Shown here one piece after another: positions 1 to 7,744 of a stretch of 64,000 bases of DNA. The notes under the pieces were generated by a model. That model ran no database searches and was not told the DNA's origin. It saw nothing but the letters and a program-made list of their open reading frames with translations. This DNA is from Clostridia bacterium. Its GTDB lineage: Bacteria; Bacillota; Clostridia; Lachnospirales; Lachnospiraceae. Position 1 is the first letter of the stretch. Each line of letters opens with the position of its first letter. The DNA lies in the NCBI GenBank assembly GCA_910575245.1, contig CAJTEN010000008.1:124001-188000 (forward strand). The letters run 5' to 3'. The position numbers were made by a program, and so were the translations under genes.

Positions 1-6
1 TGCCAT
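1..6 (-). CDS. Possible first codons of the next gene downstream of the cysteine desulfurase (cut by the window edge)
   Basis: On the minus strand an ATG-GCA follows a purine-rich GGAAGGAAAG stretch at a plausible ribosome-binding distance, about 95 bases after the desulfurase stop. In many Firmicutes the gene after this desulfurase is mnmA, but two codons cannot show which gene it is. Confidence 0.25.
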
Positions 7-50
7 GTCTGCTTTCCTTCCTGAATATCATTTGATAAAATATTTTATTG

Positions 51-107
51 TTGATAACATTAGAAATTTTGCTTTCGGTCTTGCATAAGCTTCCATATGC
101 TATGAAA
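51..107 (+). repeat. Partial copy of palindromic repeat family R3 (left arm only)
   Basis: It shares the order GATAACATTAGAAATTTTGC - TTTCGGTCTTGCA - AAGCT - CCATATG with the left arm of the complete copy at 18652-18754. The right arm is missing or decayed. It covers the 3' end of the cysteine desulfurase gene and the gap after it. Confidence 0.55.
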
Positions 108-1287
108 GAACAAATTCCCTCTTCCCGCTGACTTTATCCTTCCACAGCGGAGACATCTCCCGCAGATAGCCGACCACCTCCGGCACGGCCTGCAGAATCT
201 CTTCCACATCCTCTTCCGTATTGTCCGCACACAGCGATAATCGCAGAGATCCATGCGCCACTTCATGTGGCCTGCCGGTTGCCAGCAATACATGACTGGG
301 ATCAAGGGATCCTGACGTACAGGCAGACCCGGAGGACGCGCAGATACCTTTATCATCCAGCAATAAGAGCAGACTTTCTCCCTCAATTCCCTCAAAGCAG
401 AAATTGACATTCCCGGGAAGACGTTTCTCTTTATCCCCGTTCAGTGCCGAATGCGGGATCCGTGAAAGTCCGTCGATCAGTTTATCCCGCAGTCTCAGAA
501 GCTTCTCTGTATTCTGGTCCATATGTGCGCAGGCTTCCTCCAGCGCGGCCGCCATACTCATAATCGCGGGAACATTCTCCGTTCCGGCACGTCTTCCTCT
601 CTCCTGTGCACCGCCCTCAATCAGATTGACCAACGGAATTCCCTGTCTTGCATAAAGTACGCCGATTCCCTTCGGCCCATGGAACTTATGGGCAGACAGG
701 GAAAGCAGATCGATGTTCTGCTCCTGAACATTGACCGGCAGATGTCCTACGGCCTGCACCGCATCGGTGTGGAAAGGTACCTTCCGCTGCCTGCATATGG
801 CGCCGATCTCCGGAATGGGCATAACGGAACCGATCTCATTGTTGGCGTACATGATCGTCACAAGACACGTATCTTCCCGAATCGCTTCTGCAACCTGTTC
901 AGGATATATCATGCCGTTCTCATGGACATCCAGAAGTTCTGTCTCGTAGCCCTCTTTTTCGAGTTTCTTAAGCGTATGCAGTACGGCATGATGCTCGAAG
1001 GCCGTAGAAATAATATGCTTCTTACCTGATCTTTGCCCGAACCGGGCAGCAGAGAGAATAGCCTGATTATCTGCCTCACTGCCGCCGGATGTAAAATAGA
1101 TTTCCCGGGGATCAGCCCCGATACACGCGGCAATATGCTCCCTGGCAGAGCACAGCGCCTCCGCCGCTTTCTGTCCGGCCTCGTACAGGCTGGAGGGATT
1201 TCCCCAGATCTCTTCCATATAAGGCAGCATTGCATCGATGGCAATTCTGCTCATTTTCGTTGTAGCCGCATTATCCGCATATATCAT
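100..1287 (-). CDS. Cysteine desulfurase (IscS/NifS family)
   Basis: A PLP enzyme that takes sulfur from L-cysteine as a protein persulfide for Fe-S clusters or tRNA thiolation. From ATG at 1287 it has 395 residues. The PLP lysine is K201 in SLSAHKFHGPKG, and the persulfide cysteine is C323 in SSGSACTSGS. The ATG at 1287 follows AGGAAGGAAT; the longer reading frame upstream has no support and runs back toward a repeat-like element. The gene follows a structured element at 1339-1499 and lies 3' of metY on the same strand. A regulator with IscR-like cysteines is 1.7 kb away, so a role in Fe-S or thiouridine sulfur supply fits. Which paralogue it is (IscS, NifS or YrvO type) cannot be settled from motifs alone. 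Confidence 0.93.
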   Translation of the reverse strand: MIYADNAATTKMSRIAIDAMLPYMEEIWGNPSSLYEAGQKAAEALCSAREHIAACIGADPREIYFTSGGSEADNQAILSAARFGQRSGKKHIISTAFEHHAVLHTLKKLEKEGYETELLDVHENGMIYPEQVAEAIREDTCLVTIMYANNEIGSVMPIPEIGAICRQRKVPFHTDAVQAVGHLPVNVQEQNIDLLSLSAHKFHGPKGIGVLYARQGIPLVNLIEGGAQERGRRAGTENVPAIMSMAAALEEACAHMDQNTEKLLRLRDKLIDGLSRIPHSALNGDKEKRLPGNVNFCFEGIEGESLLLLLDDKGICASSGSACTSGSLDPSHVLLATGRPHEVAHGSLRLSLCADNTEEDVEEILQAVPEVVGYLREMSPLWKDKVSGKREFVLS

Positions 1288-1338
1288 ATCTGTTATTCCT
1301 TCCTGAAATCTTTTACTTTCTGTTATACAATCCTGACT

Positions 1339-1499
1339 AGTATAATCCACAATAATTATCCGCCCCTTTCACTTGTCTAAATTTCCATCTGCCGCGTCAG
1401 CTTCAATCGACGATGCTACCGGCATCGCCTCATTCAGCTTCCTTGCACATGAAAATTTATCCTGCGTGTAAGGGATCGGTAATTATCGTGGATTATACT
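1339..1499 (-). ncRNA. Structured-RNA candidate / fold-back element R4, copy A (upstream of the cysteine desulfurase)
   Basis: The ends form an inverted repeat of about 20 bases: AGTATAATCCACAATAATTA on the plus-strand left and its near-complement on the right. Inside, further arms pair: CCCTTACAC with GTGAAAGGG, AAATTTTCAT with ATGGAAATTT, and GGCGATGC with GCATCGTC around a CGGTA loop. The whole block folds as one rod with bulges. A second copy lies at 63774-63919 upstream of rarA, also in the orientation of its gene, and about 97 core bases differ at roughly 9 sites. In Firmicutes 6S RNA is often found near rarA, so 6S-like RNA is one hypothesis. A small fold-back mobile repeat is the alternative. 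No target duplication is visible. Confidence 0.45.
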
Positions 1500-1507
1500 G
1501 GTAGAAA

Positions 1508-2794
1508 TTAACTGCCTGCAACGGCCGCAAACCCATTCTCCAGATCCGCAATAATATCGTCTATATGCTCCGTACCGACAGACAGCCGGACCGTATTCGC
1601 ATGAATCCCCTGATCTTCCAGTTCCCTGGCCGTCAGCTGGGAATGTGTCGTAGTTGCCGGATGAATCACAAGACTCTTCACGTCAGCCACATTGGCCAAC
1701 AATGAGAAGACCTCCAGGCTGTCGATAAACTTGTGCGCCTCTTCCTGGCCCCCTTTGATGTCAAATGTAAAGATGGACGCTCCGCCGTTGGGGAAATATT
1801 TCTCATACAGCGCATGATCCGGATGATCCGGCAGAGACGGATGATTCACACGCTCTACCAGAGGATGTTTCGCCAGATATTCCACTACCTTCTTCGTATT
1901 CTCCGCATGCCGTTCCAGACGAAGGGAAAGTGTCTCCACTCCCTGCAGAAGCAGAAAAGCATTGAACGGGGAAATGGCCGCTCCGGTATCGCGAAGAAGA
2001 ATTGCACGGATATATGTCACAAATGCCGCCGGACCTGCCGCATCGACGAAGGATACACCATGATAACTCGGATTGGCATCAGCGATTGCAGGATACTTCC
2101 CGCTTGCCTTCCAGTCGAACTTGCCGGAATCTACGATAACACCGCCGAGTGTTGTCCCATGTCCGCCAATAAACTTAGTCGCGGAATGTACTACAATATC
2201 CGCACCATGTTCAATAGGACGGATCAGATACGGTGTGCCGAAGGTATTGTCGATGACCAGAGGAAGCCCATGCCTGTGGGCAACCTCGGCAACGGCATCG
2301 ATATCGGGAATATCACTGTTAGGGTTGCCGAGTGTCTCCAGATAAATTGCTCTCGTGTTGTCCTCAATAGCATTCTCTATTTCCTCCGGATTATGCGCAT
2401 CCACGAAGGTAGCGGTAATTCCGTAGTGAGGAAGCGTATGCGCCAGCAGATTATAGCTGCCGCCATAAATCGTCTTCTGGGACACAATATGTCCTCCGTC
2501 CGGAGCAAGCGCCTCAATCGCATATGTAATCGCAGCGGCGCCGGAAGCAAGCGCCAGCGCTGCCACACCGCCCTCCAGGGCCGCAATTCTTTTCTCAAAC
2601 ACATCCTGAGTGGAATTGGTCAGACGTCCATAGATATTTCCGGCATCCGCAAGGCCGAAACGTGCCGCCGCATGGGCAGAATTCCTGAATACATAGGAAG
2701 TTGTCTGGTAGATCGGAACTGCCCTGGCATCAGTAGCCGGATCCGGCTCTTCCTGTCCTACGTGCAGCTGAAGGGTTTCAAATTTATAGCTCAT
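1508..2794 (-). CDS. metY: O-acetylhomoserine sulfhydrylase (MetY type, Cys/Met PLP family)
   Basis: Cys/Met-metabolism PLP enzyme that condenses O-acetylhomoserine with sulfide or a thiol to make homocysteine. It has 428 residues, the usual length for the aminocarboxypropyltransferase branch, which is longer than MetB/MetC. The PLP lysine is K207 in VVHSATKFIGGHG, and the start MSYKFETLQLHVGQEEPDPATDARAVPIYQ region is typical of the family. ATG at 2794 follows GAGGAG. The promoter TTGACA-17-TATTCT lies upstream on the minus strand and overlaps a dyad probably bound by the divergent Rrf2 regulator. Confidence 0.93.
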   Translation of the reverse strand: MSYKFETLQLHVGQEEPDPATDARAVPIYQTTSYVFRNSAHAAARFGLADAGNIYGRLTNSTQDVFEKRIAALEGGVAALALASGAAAITYAIEALAPDGGHIVSQKTIYGGSYNLLAHTLPHYGITATFVDAHNPEEIENAIEDNTRAIYLETLGNPNSDIPDIDAVAEVAHRHGLPLVIDNTFGTPYLIRPIEHGADIVVHSATKFIGGHGTTLGGVIVDSGKFDWKASGKYPAIADANPSYHGVSFVDAAGPAAFVTYIRAILLRDTGAAISPFNAFLLLQGVETLSLRLERHAENTKKVVEYLAKHPLVERVNHPSLPDHPDHALYEKYFPNGGASIFTFDIKGGQEEAHKFIDSLEVFSLLANVADVKSLVIHPATTTHSQLTARELEDQGIHANTVRLSVGTEHIDDIIADLENGFAAVAGS

Positions 2795-2831
2795 AATAAT
2801 CTCCTCTTTTCTGTAAAAATCTGTTATGGAA

Positions 2832-2860
2832 AGAATACTCTATATAACCTATTTTGTCAA
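2832..2860 (-). promoter_or_regulatory. Sigma-A-type promoter of metY
   Basis: On the minus strand TTGACA (plus 2855-2860) is followed by 17 bases and TATTCT (plus 2832-2837), about 40 bases before the metY ATG. The -35 box lies inside the dyad at 2846-2866. Confidence 0.75.
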
Positions 2861-2919
2861 TAGGTTAATAGGTATTTTATTTTTCTTGTAAACCCTATTA
2901 CCCTGTAATATAATAGGTT
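2846..2919. promoter_or_regulatory. Two dyad operators, probably for the Rrf2 regulator
   Basis: Dyad 1 is AACCTATT-ttgtc-AATAGGTT (2846-2866). It is followed by another half site, AATAGGTATT. Dyad 2 uses ACCCTATT and AATAGGTT (about 2892-2919) with a wider centre. Dyad 1 covers the metY -35 box; dyad 2 lies nearer the regulator gene. The arrangement suits autoregulation plus repression of metY, but that is inferred from position. Confidence 0.65.
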
Positions 2920-2982
2920 AACAGATTATGTGAGGGTATTACGCAAATGCCCCGCAGCTTAACCACAAAATGGAGGCTTATC

Positions 2983-3417
2983 ATGATTTCAACAAAAGGA
3001 AGATACGCCCTGCGTGTAATGCTTGACCTTGCACAACAGGATACAGATCATTTCATACCATTGGAGGAAATTGCCGCCAGACAGGGTATCTCAAAGAAAT
3101 ATCTTGAGATTATTCTGAAAACCCTTGTACAGAATAAGCTTCTCAAGGGGCTTCGGGGAAAGGGCGGCGGCTACAAACTGACACGCAGCCCGAAAGAATA
3201 CCCGGTGGGCGAGATTCTGGAGCTGACCGAAGGAAGCCTGGCCACAGTGGCATGTCTGCAGCCTGATGCGGAACCCTGTGAACGGACAGCCACATGCGCC
3301 ACCCTGCCGATGTGGAAACGATTCGATCAGATGGTTCATGATTTCTTCTATAATATTACTCTGGATGACCTGCTTATGGAAAACTCTGACACTGCCTTCG
3401 ATCCTTATCACAAATAA
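2983..3417 (+). CDS. Rrf2-family transcriptional regulator with IscR-like cysteine triad
   Basis: A 144-residue winged-helix protein. The N-terminus MISTKGRYALRVMLDLA and the recognition region around residues 28-66 (EEIAARQGISKKYLE to LRGKGGGY) are typical of Rrf2. Three cysteines at C91, C99 and C105 sit where IscR and NsrR carry their Fe-S ligands (IscR spacing x5,x5; here x7,x5). ATG at 2983 follows TGGAGG; the frame extends upstream only without a binding site. Divergent from metY with shared dyads, it may sense Fe-S or cysteine status and control sulfur assimilation. It could be a CymR-like or an IscR-like protein; the cysteines favour a cluster-binding type. Confidence 0.88.
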   Translation: MISTKGRYALRVMLDLAQQDTDHFIPLEEIAARQGISKKYLEIILKTLVQNKLLKGLRGKGGGYKLTRSPKEYPVGEILELTEGSLATVACLQPDAEPCERTATCATLPMWKRFDQMVHDFFYNITLDDLLMENSDTAFDPYHK

Positions 3418-3502
3418 TGGTAAACTATTGAAACAAGACATACTGCTGTCATGTTCTATATGCTATTTTTACTTTAAAACACACAAAGGAGAATCAACCC
3501 TT

Positions 3503-4129
3503 ATGAAATACCCCTGGATCGATGAATATTTACTGAACAAACGAAGTGTAACCAAAGATCTGCAATCTGACTGGAACTGGATCCGCTATCATATCGGCGG
3601 TAAGATGTTCGCCGCGGTCTGTCTCGATCAGGAAGACAAGCCATATTACATTACACTAAAATTAGAACCTGCGGAAGGAGACTTCCTGAGATCACAGTAT
3701 GAGGACATTATTCCCGGTTATTATATGAACAAGATGCACTGGAATTCCATAAAACCGGACGGAGAAGTTCCTGACGGCCTGTTAAAAGACCTTCTGGACA
3801 AATCCTACCATCTGGTTCTGAAGAGCTTCAGCAGAAAGAAGCAGCGGGAAATCCTGGGCTTAAGCTGCTGCGGAACAGATTGCGCTGAGTGCAGCTTCCT
3901 CGGTTCCCTGTGTAAAGGATGCAACGCATCAAACGGTAAAGTCTTCCATGCCCCGGAGGAGAAGGCCTGTCCGATCTACAGCTGCTGCGTTCAAAAGAAT
4001 AAATACGCAGACTGCTCGGCCTGCGACAGCCTCCCCTGCTCTGTCTGGAGAAACACAAAAGATCCCGGCCTTTCGGATGAGCAGTTTGAGGCAACGATAC
4101 AGGAACGTGTGCGTAATTTGGCAAAATGA
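3503..4129 (+). CDS. YjbR/MmcQ-like domain fused to a cysteine-rich DUF3795 domain
   Basis: A 208-residue protein. Residues 1 to about 115 look like a YjbR/MmcQ domain (double-wing fold; MKYPWIDEYLLNKRSVTKD at the start and GDFLRSQYEDIIPGYYMNKMHWN in the middle). Residues 120-208 hold a dense set of cysteines (SCCGTDCAECSF, CKGC, CPIYSCC, DCSACDSLPC), the pattern of DUF3795, a putative metal or Fe-S domain of unknown function. ATG at 3503 follows AAAGGAG. It is probably transcribed with the Rrf2 gene, whose stop lies 85 bases upstream. The pairing with a cysteine-bearing regulator suggests a metal or redox theme; the biochemical role is unknown. Confidence 0.75.
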   Translation: MKYPWIDEYLLNKRSVTKDLQSDWNWIRYHIGGKMFAAVCLDQEDKPYYITLKLEPAEGDFLRSQYEDIIPGYYMNKMHWNSIKPDGEVPDGLLKDLLDKSYHLVLKSFSRKKQREILGLSCCGTDCAECSFLGSLCKGCNASNGKVFHAPEEKACPIYSCCVQKNKYADCSACDSLPCSVWRNTKDPGLSDEQFEATIQERVRNLAK

Positions 4130-4139
4130 TAGCTTATAT

Positions 4140-4168
4140 TTACAGGAAATTCATAGCGTTTCCTGTTA
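4140..4168. terminator. Stem-loop between convergent genes
   Basis: ACAGGAAA and TTTCCTGT (4142-4149, 4159-4166) form an 8-bp stem between the convergent ends of the DUF3795 gene and the AAA-ATPase_like gene. The T-tract is poor, so termination strength is uncertain. Confidence 0.45.
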
Positions 4169-4170
4169 AT

Positions 4171-5868
4171 CTATTCTGATACGACCCGGCAGCTTTTCTT
4201 ATAGCAGGCAATTCCGAATTTGTGAATTGTCTGCATTCCTTCCTGTTTCAAAGCTGTCACATATGCACCATCTTCAATCTGTCTCATGGCATCTTTACAT
4301 GCAGAATCAAACATGCCATTCCCGGCATACTTCACTTCAATAATACAGCCAATCTTTTTCGATGGAATACTGACCATGATGTCTGTATACCCGATACCCG
4401 ATTCTGCATTGGATCTTACAATAAAACTTCCCTCTGCTTTCAGCAATCCCAACAATATGCCATGGTAAAAATTTTCTTTCATTTCCTTCCGTACACAAGT
4501 ATCACGGATACTGATGGATTCTTCCAGAAACTCATTAAAAACAGTCTGGAACTCCTCTGCATCACCATTCTTTACCGATTCGCAAAACCTTCTCCAATTC
4601 GCAGTATTCTCTGTTGACCTTACCTGAAACCATGAACGGATCTTCTTCTCATAAATCCCAAGAACTTCTCTGTTAGGAATAACCAGCCTGTGCCTTCTAT
4701 TCTCCGGCTCTCCGGCATCAGTCAGATAACCCGAAGCAAAAAGCACACTCCACAAATATGTCTGCCGGATATCCGCGTCCTTGCTGTCAAGATCTGTATA
4801 GGTCAACTCAGGAATCAGTACCTTTTCCACACATTCTCCGGAAATCAGCGCTTCGATCTCTGCCTTCGTAGTCTGTGTCGCATTTTCAATAATATCCTGA
4901 ACAATAACGTTACTGCTGCTGTTCTCCCAATGCGATTCCATCTCTGCATCTTTTTTAACTCTGAATTTATCACACTGATTGACAACATCCCAGGGACAAT
5001 ATACATCACTCGTTCCAAAGCGGTAACCGTCGTACCATTCTTTTACATCAGAATACCTGTCTTCCACACCATAATATTCCAGCATTTCCCTGACTTCACT
5101 GTCGGTAAATCCGAAATATTCCGCGCATTCAACGTCGGAGATTGTACGTATTTTGAAGTGATTCAATCCGGTAAATATACTCTCTCTGGCGATTCGGAGA
5201 CACCCTGTAATCACGGCAAAATACATATTGGGATTCGTTTTCAGCAGCTGGCTGAACAAAGACCGGATTAAATTAGCCATCTGCGGATAATAACCATCCT
5301 GATGCGCTTTATCCAGCGGAACGTCATATTCGTCGATCAATATGATAACCGGTATATCATAATGTTTATACAGCAGTCTGCTAAGCAGTTTCAAACTGCT
5401 GTATAAGAAAGCCTTCTTCTCAAAATTCCCTTCTATAATCCCCTGCAATTTCATTTTGTCCGACTGCGTCAGCTTTTCACTATCCATAAGATAATCAAAT
5501 CCGGAAGCTTCCTCACTGATCAGAATTCCCAGATTATCACAGGCCGTCTCAAAGTCACCGCCCTCTACATCTTTCAGACTAATTGAAATGACCGGATATT
5601 TTCCCATATATTGCCTGCACAGCTCTGTATCGTCATAAATCCGTAAACCCTCAAAGAGTGAAGGATCTGTCCCGATTTCAAAAAAGGATTTAAGCATGTC
5701 CATATTCAGGCTCTTGCCGAATCTCCGGGGTCTCGTGAATAAGTTGACGGTTCCTCTTGTCCGAAGGAGTTCACTGATAAATCCGGTCTTATCCACATAG
5801 TAGAAATCATCCGACTTAAACTCTCTGAAAAACTCAACACCGATGGGAAGTTTTTTCCTCTCCGCCAT
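4171..5868 (-). CDS. AAA-ATPase_like / PDDEXK_9 protein (DUF1703 type), paralogue 1
   Basis: About 565 residues. The N-terminal part has the AAA-ATPase_like pattern: PIGVEFFREF, YYVDKTGFISELLR, then TRPRRFGKSLNMDML (Walker A region) and IILIDEYDVPLDKA (Walker B). The C-terminal PDDEXK_9 domain ends with D-(x)n-IIEVKYAGNG, the nuclease-fold core. The family is common and often multicopy in gut Bacteroidetes and Clostridia and has no settled function; a defence or mobile-element link has been suggested but nothing here shows it. The ATG at 5868 replaces a TTG-initiated extension and follows AAAGGGG at a longish spacing. A paralogue lies at 39554-41245. Confidence 0.85.
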   Translation of the reverse strand: MAERKKLPIGVEFFREFKSDDFYYVDKTGFISELLRTRGTVNLFTRPRRFGKSLNMDMLKSFFEIGTDPSLFEGLRIYDDTELCRQYMGKYPVISISLKDVEGGDFETACDNLGILISEEASGFDYLMDSEKLTQSDKMKLQGIIEGNFEKKAFLYSSLKLLSRLLYKHYDIPVIILIDEYDVPLDKAHQDGYYPQMANLIRSLFSQLLKTNPNMYFAVITGCLRIARESIFTGLNHFKIRTISDVECAEYFGFTDSEVREMLEYYGVEDRYSDVKEWYDGYRFGTSDVYCPWDVVNQCDKFRVKKDAEMESHWENSSSNVIVQDIIENATQTTKAEIEALISGECVEKVLIPELTYTDLDSKDADIRQTYLWSVLFASGYLTDAGEPENRRHRLVIPNREVLGIYEKKIRSWFQVRSTENTANWRRFCESVKNGDAEEFQTVFNEFLEESISIRDTCVRKEMKENFYHGILLGLLKAEGSFIVRSNAESGIGYTDIMVSIPSKKIGCIIEVKYAGNGMFDSACKDAMRQIEDGAYVTALKQEGMQTIHKFGIACYKKSCRVVSE

Positions 5869-5951
5869 ACAATCACACACCCCTTTCCGGAATATAATAT
5901 AACTTGTTTTCAAATTATAACATATTCCTTGTGGGGTTCAAAGATTCTTTT

Positions 5952-6971
5952 TCATCTCTGCACTCTTCCCGATCCGTTTCCCTTCAAAAGAGCCTCGACC
6001 TCATCTACTGTAACAAGATTAAAATCATTTTCGATCGAATGCTTTAGGCAAGAGGCTGCCACGGCAAATTCAATACTCTTCCGGGGATCAAACCCGCTTT
6101 GCATCGAGTAAATCAAACCGCCGCCGAAGGAATCTCCGCCTCCCACTCTGTCTACGATATGAATATCGTATTCCCTGGAGAAATAAGCTTTCTCATCTGT
6201 GTACAGCATTCCGGCCCATTTATTGTCATTTGCGGAAATGCTTGTCCTGAGTGTGACCGCCACCGTTTGAAAGTGAAACAGCTCCGTTAACTGTCTGGCA
6301 ACGGAAACATACCCGTCCTTATTCAGTTTCCCTGAATTGACATCAGAACCCTCAGCCACAATTCCGAATACATCTGCAGCATCCTCTTCATTTGCAATGC
6401 AGACGTCTACATACGGCATCAAACCGCTCATGACTTCTCCTGCCTTCTCCCTGGACCACAGCTTATTTCGGTAATTCAGGTCACAGCTGACCGTGATTCC
6501 TTTCTCTTTTGCCGTAACACACGCTTCCCGGCATGTCTCGGCCATCTTGTCACTCAGGGCAGGAGTGATTCCTGTGAAATGAAACCAGTTGCAATCCCGG
6601 AAAATCTTCTCCCAGTTAAATTCACTCTTCTCGGCCAGTGCTATTGAAGATGCCGCTCTGTCATATATGACCTTTGACGGCCTTTGGGAAGCTCCCTTTT
6701 CTACAAAATAAATGCCTATTCTCGGTCCGCCGGTCACAAGCTCCGACGTATCTACACCATATCTTGCAAGCGCTCCGGCCGCACTCCGGCCGATTTCGTT
6801 ATCCGGAACTTTCGATACGAAAGAAGCGTTTACTCCAAAATTTGCCAAAGCTACAGCCACATTGGCTTCCCCTCCCGCGTAAGAAACATTGAAAGTATCT
6901 GCCTGTCTGATTCTTTTATATCCCTCCGGATTAAGCCTTAACATGATTTCTCCAAAACATACTGTCTTCAT
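5952..6971 (-). CDS. 2-dehydro-3-deoxygluconate/galactonate kinase (PfkB family)
   Basis: A 339-residue ribokinase-family sugar kinase. The N-terminus MKTVCFGEIMLRLNPEGYKR matches KDG kinases; YAGGEANVAVALANFG is the substrate-binding glycine stretch, and DRVGGGDSFGGGL near the C-terminus holds the catalytic aspartate (GGGD in place of GAGD). It overlaps the aldolase stop by 4 bases (ATGA), so translation is coupled. In this operon it would phosphorylate the keto-deoxy acid made by the dehydratase. KDG versus KDGal specificity cannot be read from the sequence. Confidence 0.88.
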   Translation of the reverse strand: MKTVCFGEIMLRLNPEGYKRIRQADTFNVSYAGGEANVAVALANFGVNASFVSKVPDNEIGRSAAGALARYGVDTSELVTGGPRIGIYFVEKGASQRPSKVIYDRAASSIALAEKSEFNWEKIFRDCNWFHFTGITPALSDKMAETCREACVTAKEKGITVSCDLNYRNKLWSREKAGEVMSGLMPYVDVCIANEEDAADVFGIVAEGSDVNSGKLNKDGYVSVARQLTELFHFQTVAVTLRTSISANDNKWAGMLYTDEKAYFSREYDIHIVDRVGGGDSFGGGLIYSMQSGFDPRKSIEFAVAASCLKHSIENDFNLVTVDEVEALLKGNGSGRVQR

Positions 6972-7636
6972 GAATGATCCTCGCGAATTCTGTCAACATA
7001 TCTTTTTGCCGTTTCTGTTATCTCATCAAACCGGTTCCCGGCAATTAACCTTTTATCTACCAGGTTTCCTCCGATGCCGATACCTACCGCACCGGCATCC
7101 AGAAACTCTCTGGCATTCTCCTCATTGATACCGCCTACCGCCGTTAAAGGAATATGTCCGAGCGGCCCGCTTAATGCCTTAAAATACTTCGTTCCTGCTT
7201 CAGATGCCGGAAATATCTTGACAAAATCGGCTCCTGCACCATATGCATTGTTCACCTCTGTCGCCGTATAGGCGCCGGGCATTACAGCCATATCCAGACT
7301 GCCTGCAAATCTGATGATCTCTATATCTGTATTGGGCGTTATGATAAATCTTGCACCAGCGTTGTATGCCAGATGCACCTCCTCCAGTGTAAGGACAGTA
7401 CCGGCTCCGACGCACATTTTCCCATCCATGGCCTGTGAGATTCTTCTGATACTCTCGACGGTACTGTAATACCTCCCGGCCTTTTCCGTCTGGTCAAAAG
7501 TCACCTCAACGACTCTGATTCCTCCGTTATAGAGCGCTTTGGCCGTATCGACACACTTATCGGTCTCTATGTTCCTGAAGATGGCAATGATCCTGTTTTC
7601 CCGTATTTCTTTTACTACCTGCTCTTTTCTACCCAC
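6968..7636 (-). CDS. KDPG/KDPGal aldolase (Eda/DgoA family)
   Basis: A 222-residue class I aldolase that splits 2-keto-3-deoxy-6-phosphogluconate or -galactonate into pyruvate and glyceraldehyde-3-phosphate. Recognisable parts are IIAIFRN, VEVTFDQTEKAG, MCVGAGTVLT, the Schiff-base region ARFIITPNTD, and DFVKIFPASEAGTKYFKAL followed by PLTAVGGINEENA. The start is GTG at 7636 behind GAGGTAG. It is the fifth gene of the operon and is translationally coupled to the kinase. Confidence 0.9.
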   Translation of the reverse strand: MGRKEQVVKEIRENRIIAIFRNIETDKCVDTAKALYNGGIRVVEVTFDQTEKAGRYYSTVESIRRISQAMDGKMCVGAGTVLTLEEVHLAYNAGARFIITPNTDIEIIRFAGSLDMAVMPGAYTATEVNNAYGAGADFVKIFPASEAGTKYFKALSGPLGHIPLTAVGGINEENAREFLDAGAVGIGIGGNLVDKRLIAGNRFDEITETAKRYVDRIREDHS

Positions 7637-7671
7637 AATATTCTACCTCATAAGCCTCCACCGGTTTAAAG

Positions 7672-7718
7672 AACGTATCCGGCCATCACAAAATATTTCA
7701 TGATGAACCGGATACTTG
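7672..7718 (-). terminator. Intra-operon stem-loop after the binding-protein gene
   Basis: GTATCCGG (7675-7682) pairs with CCGGATAC (7708-7715) between the solute-binding-protein stop and the aldolase start. Such stems in transport operons often raise the amount of binding-protein mRNA relative to downstream genes. There is no T-tract, so full termination is unlikely. Confidence 0.45.
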
Positions 7719-7744
7719 TCCAAACCAGTCTTCCGGTCATTTTG

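Noticed and set aside
523..1029. Long plus-strand frame opposite the cysteine desulfurase
   Set aside because: Its sequence has no family features and it lies fully antisense to a clear gene.
1733..2863. 376-codon plus-strand frame opposite metY
   Set aside because: Shadow of metY; cysteine/arginine-rich composition with no domain and no binding site.
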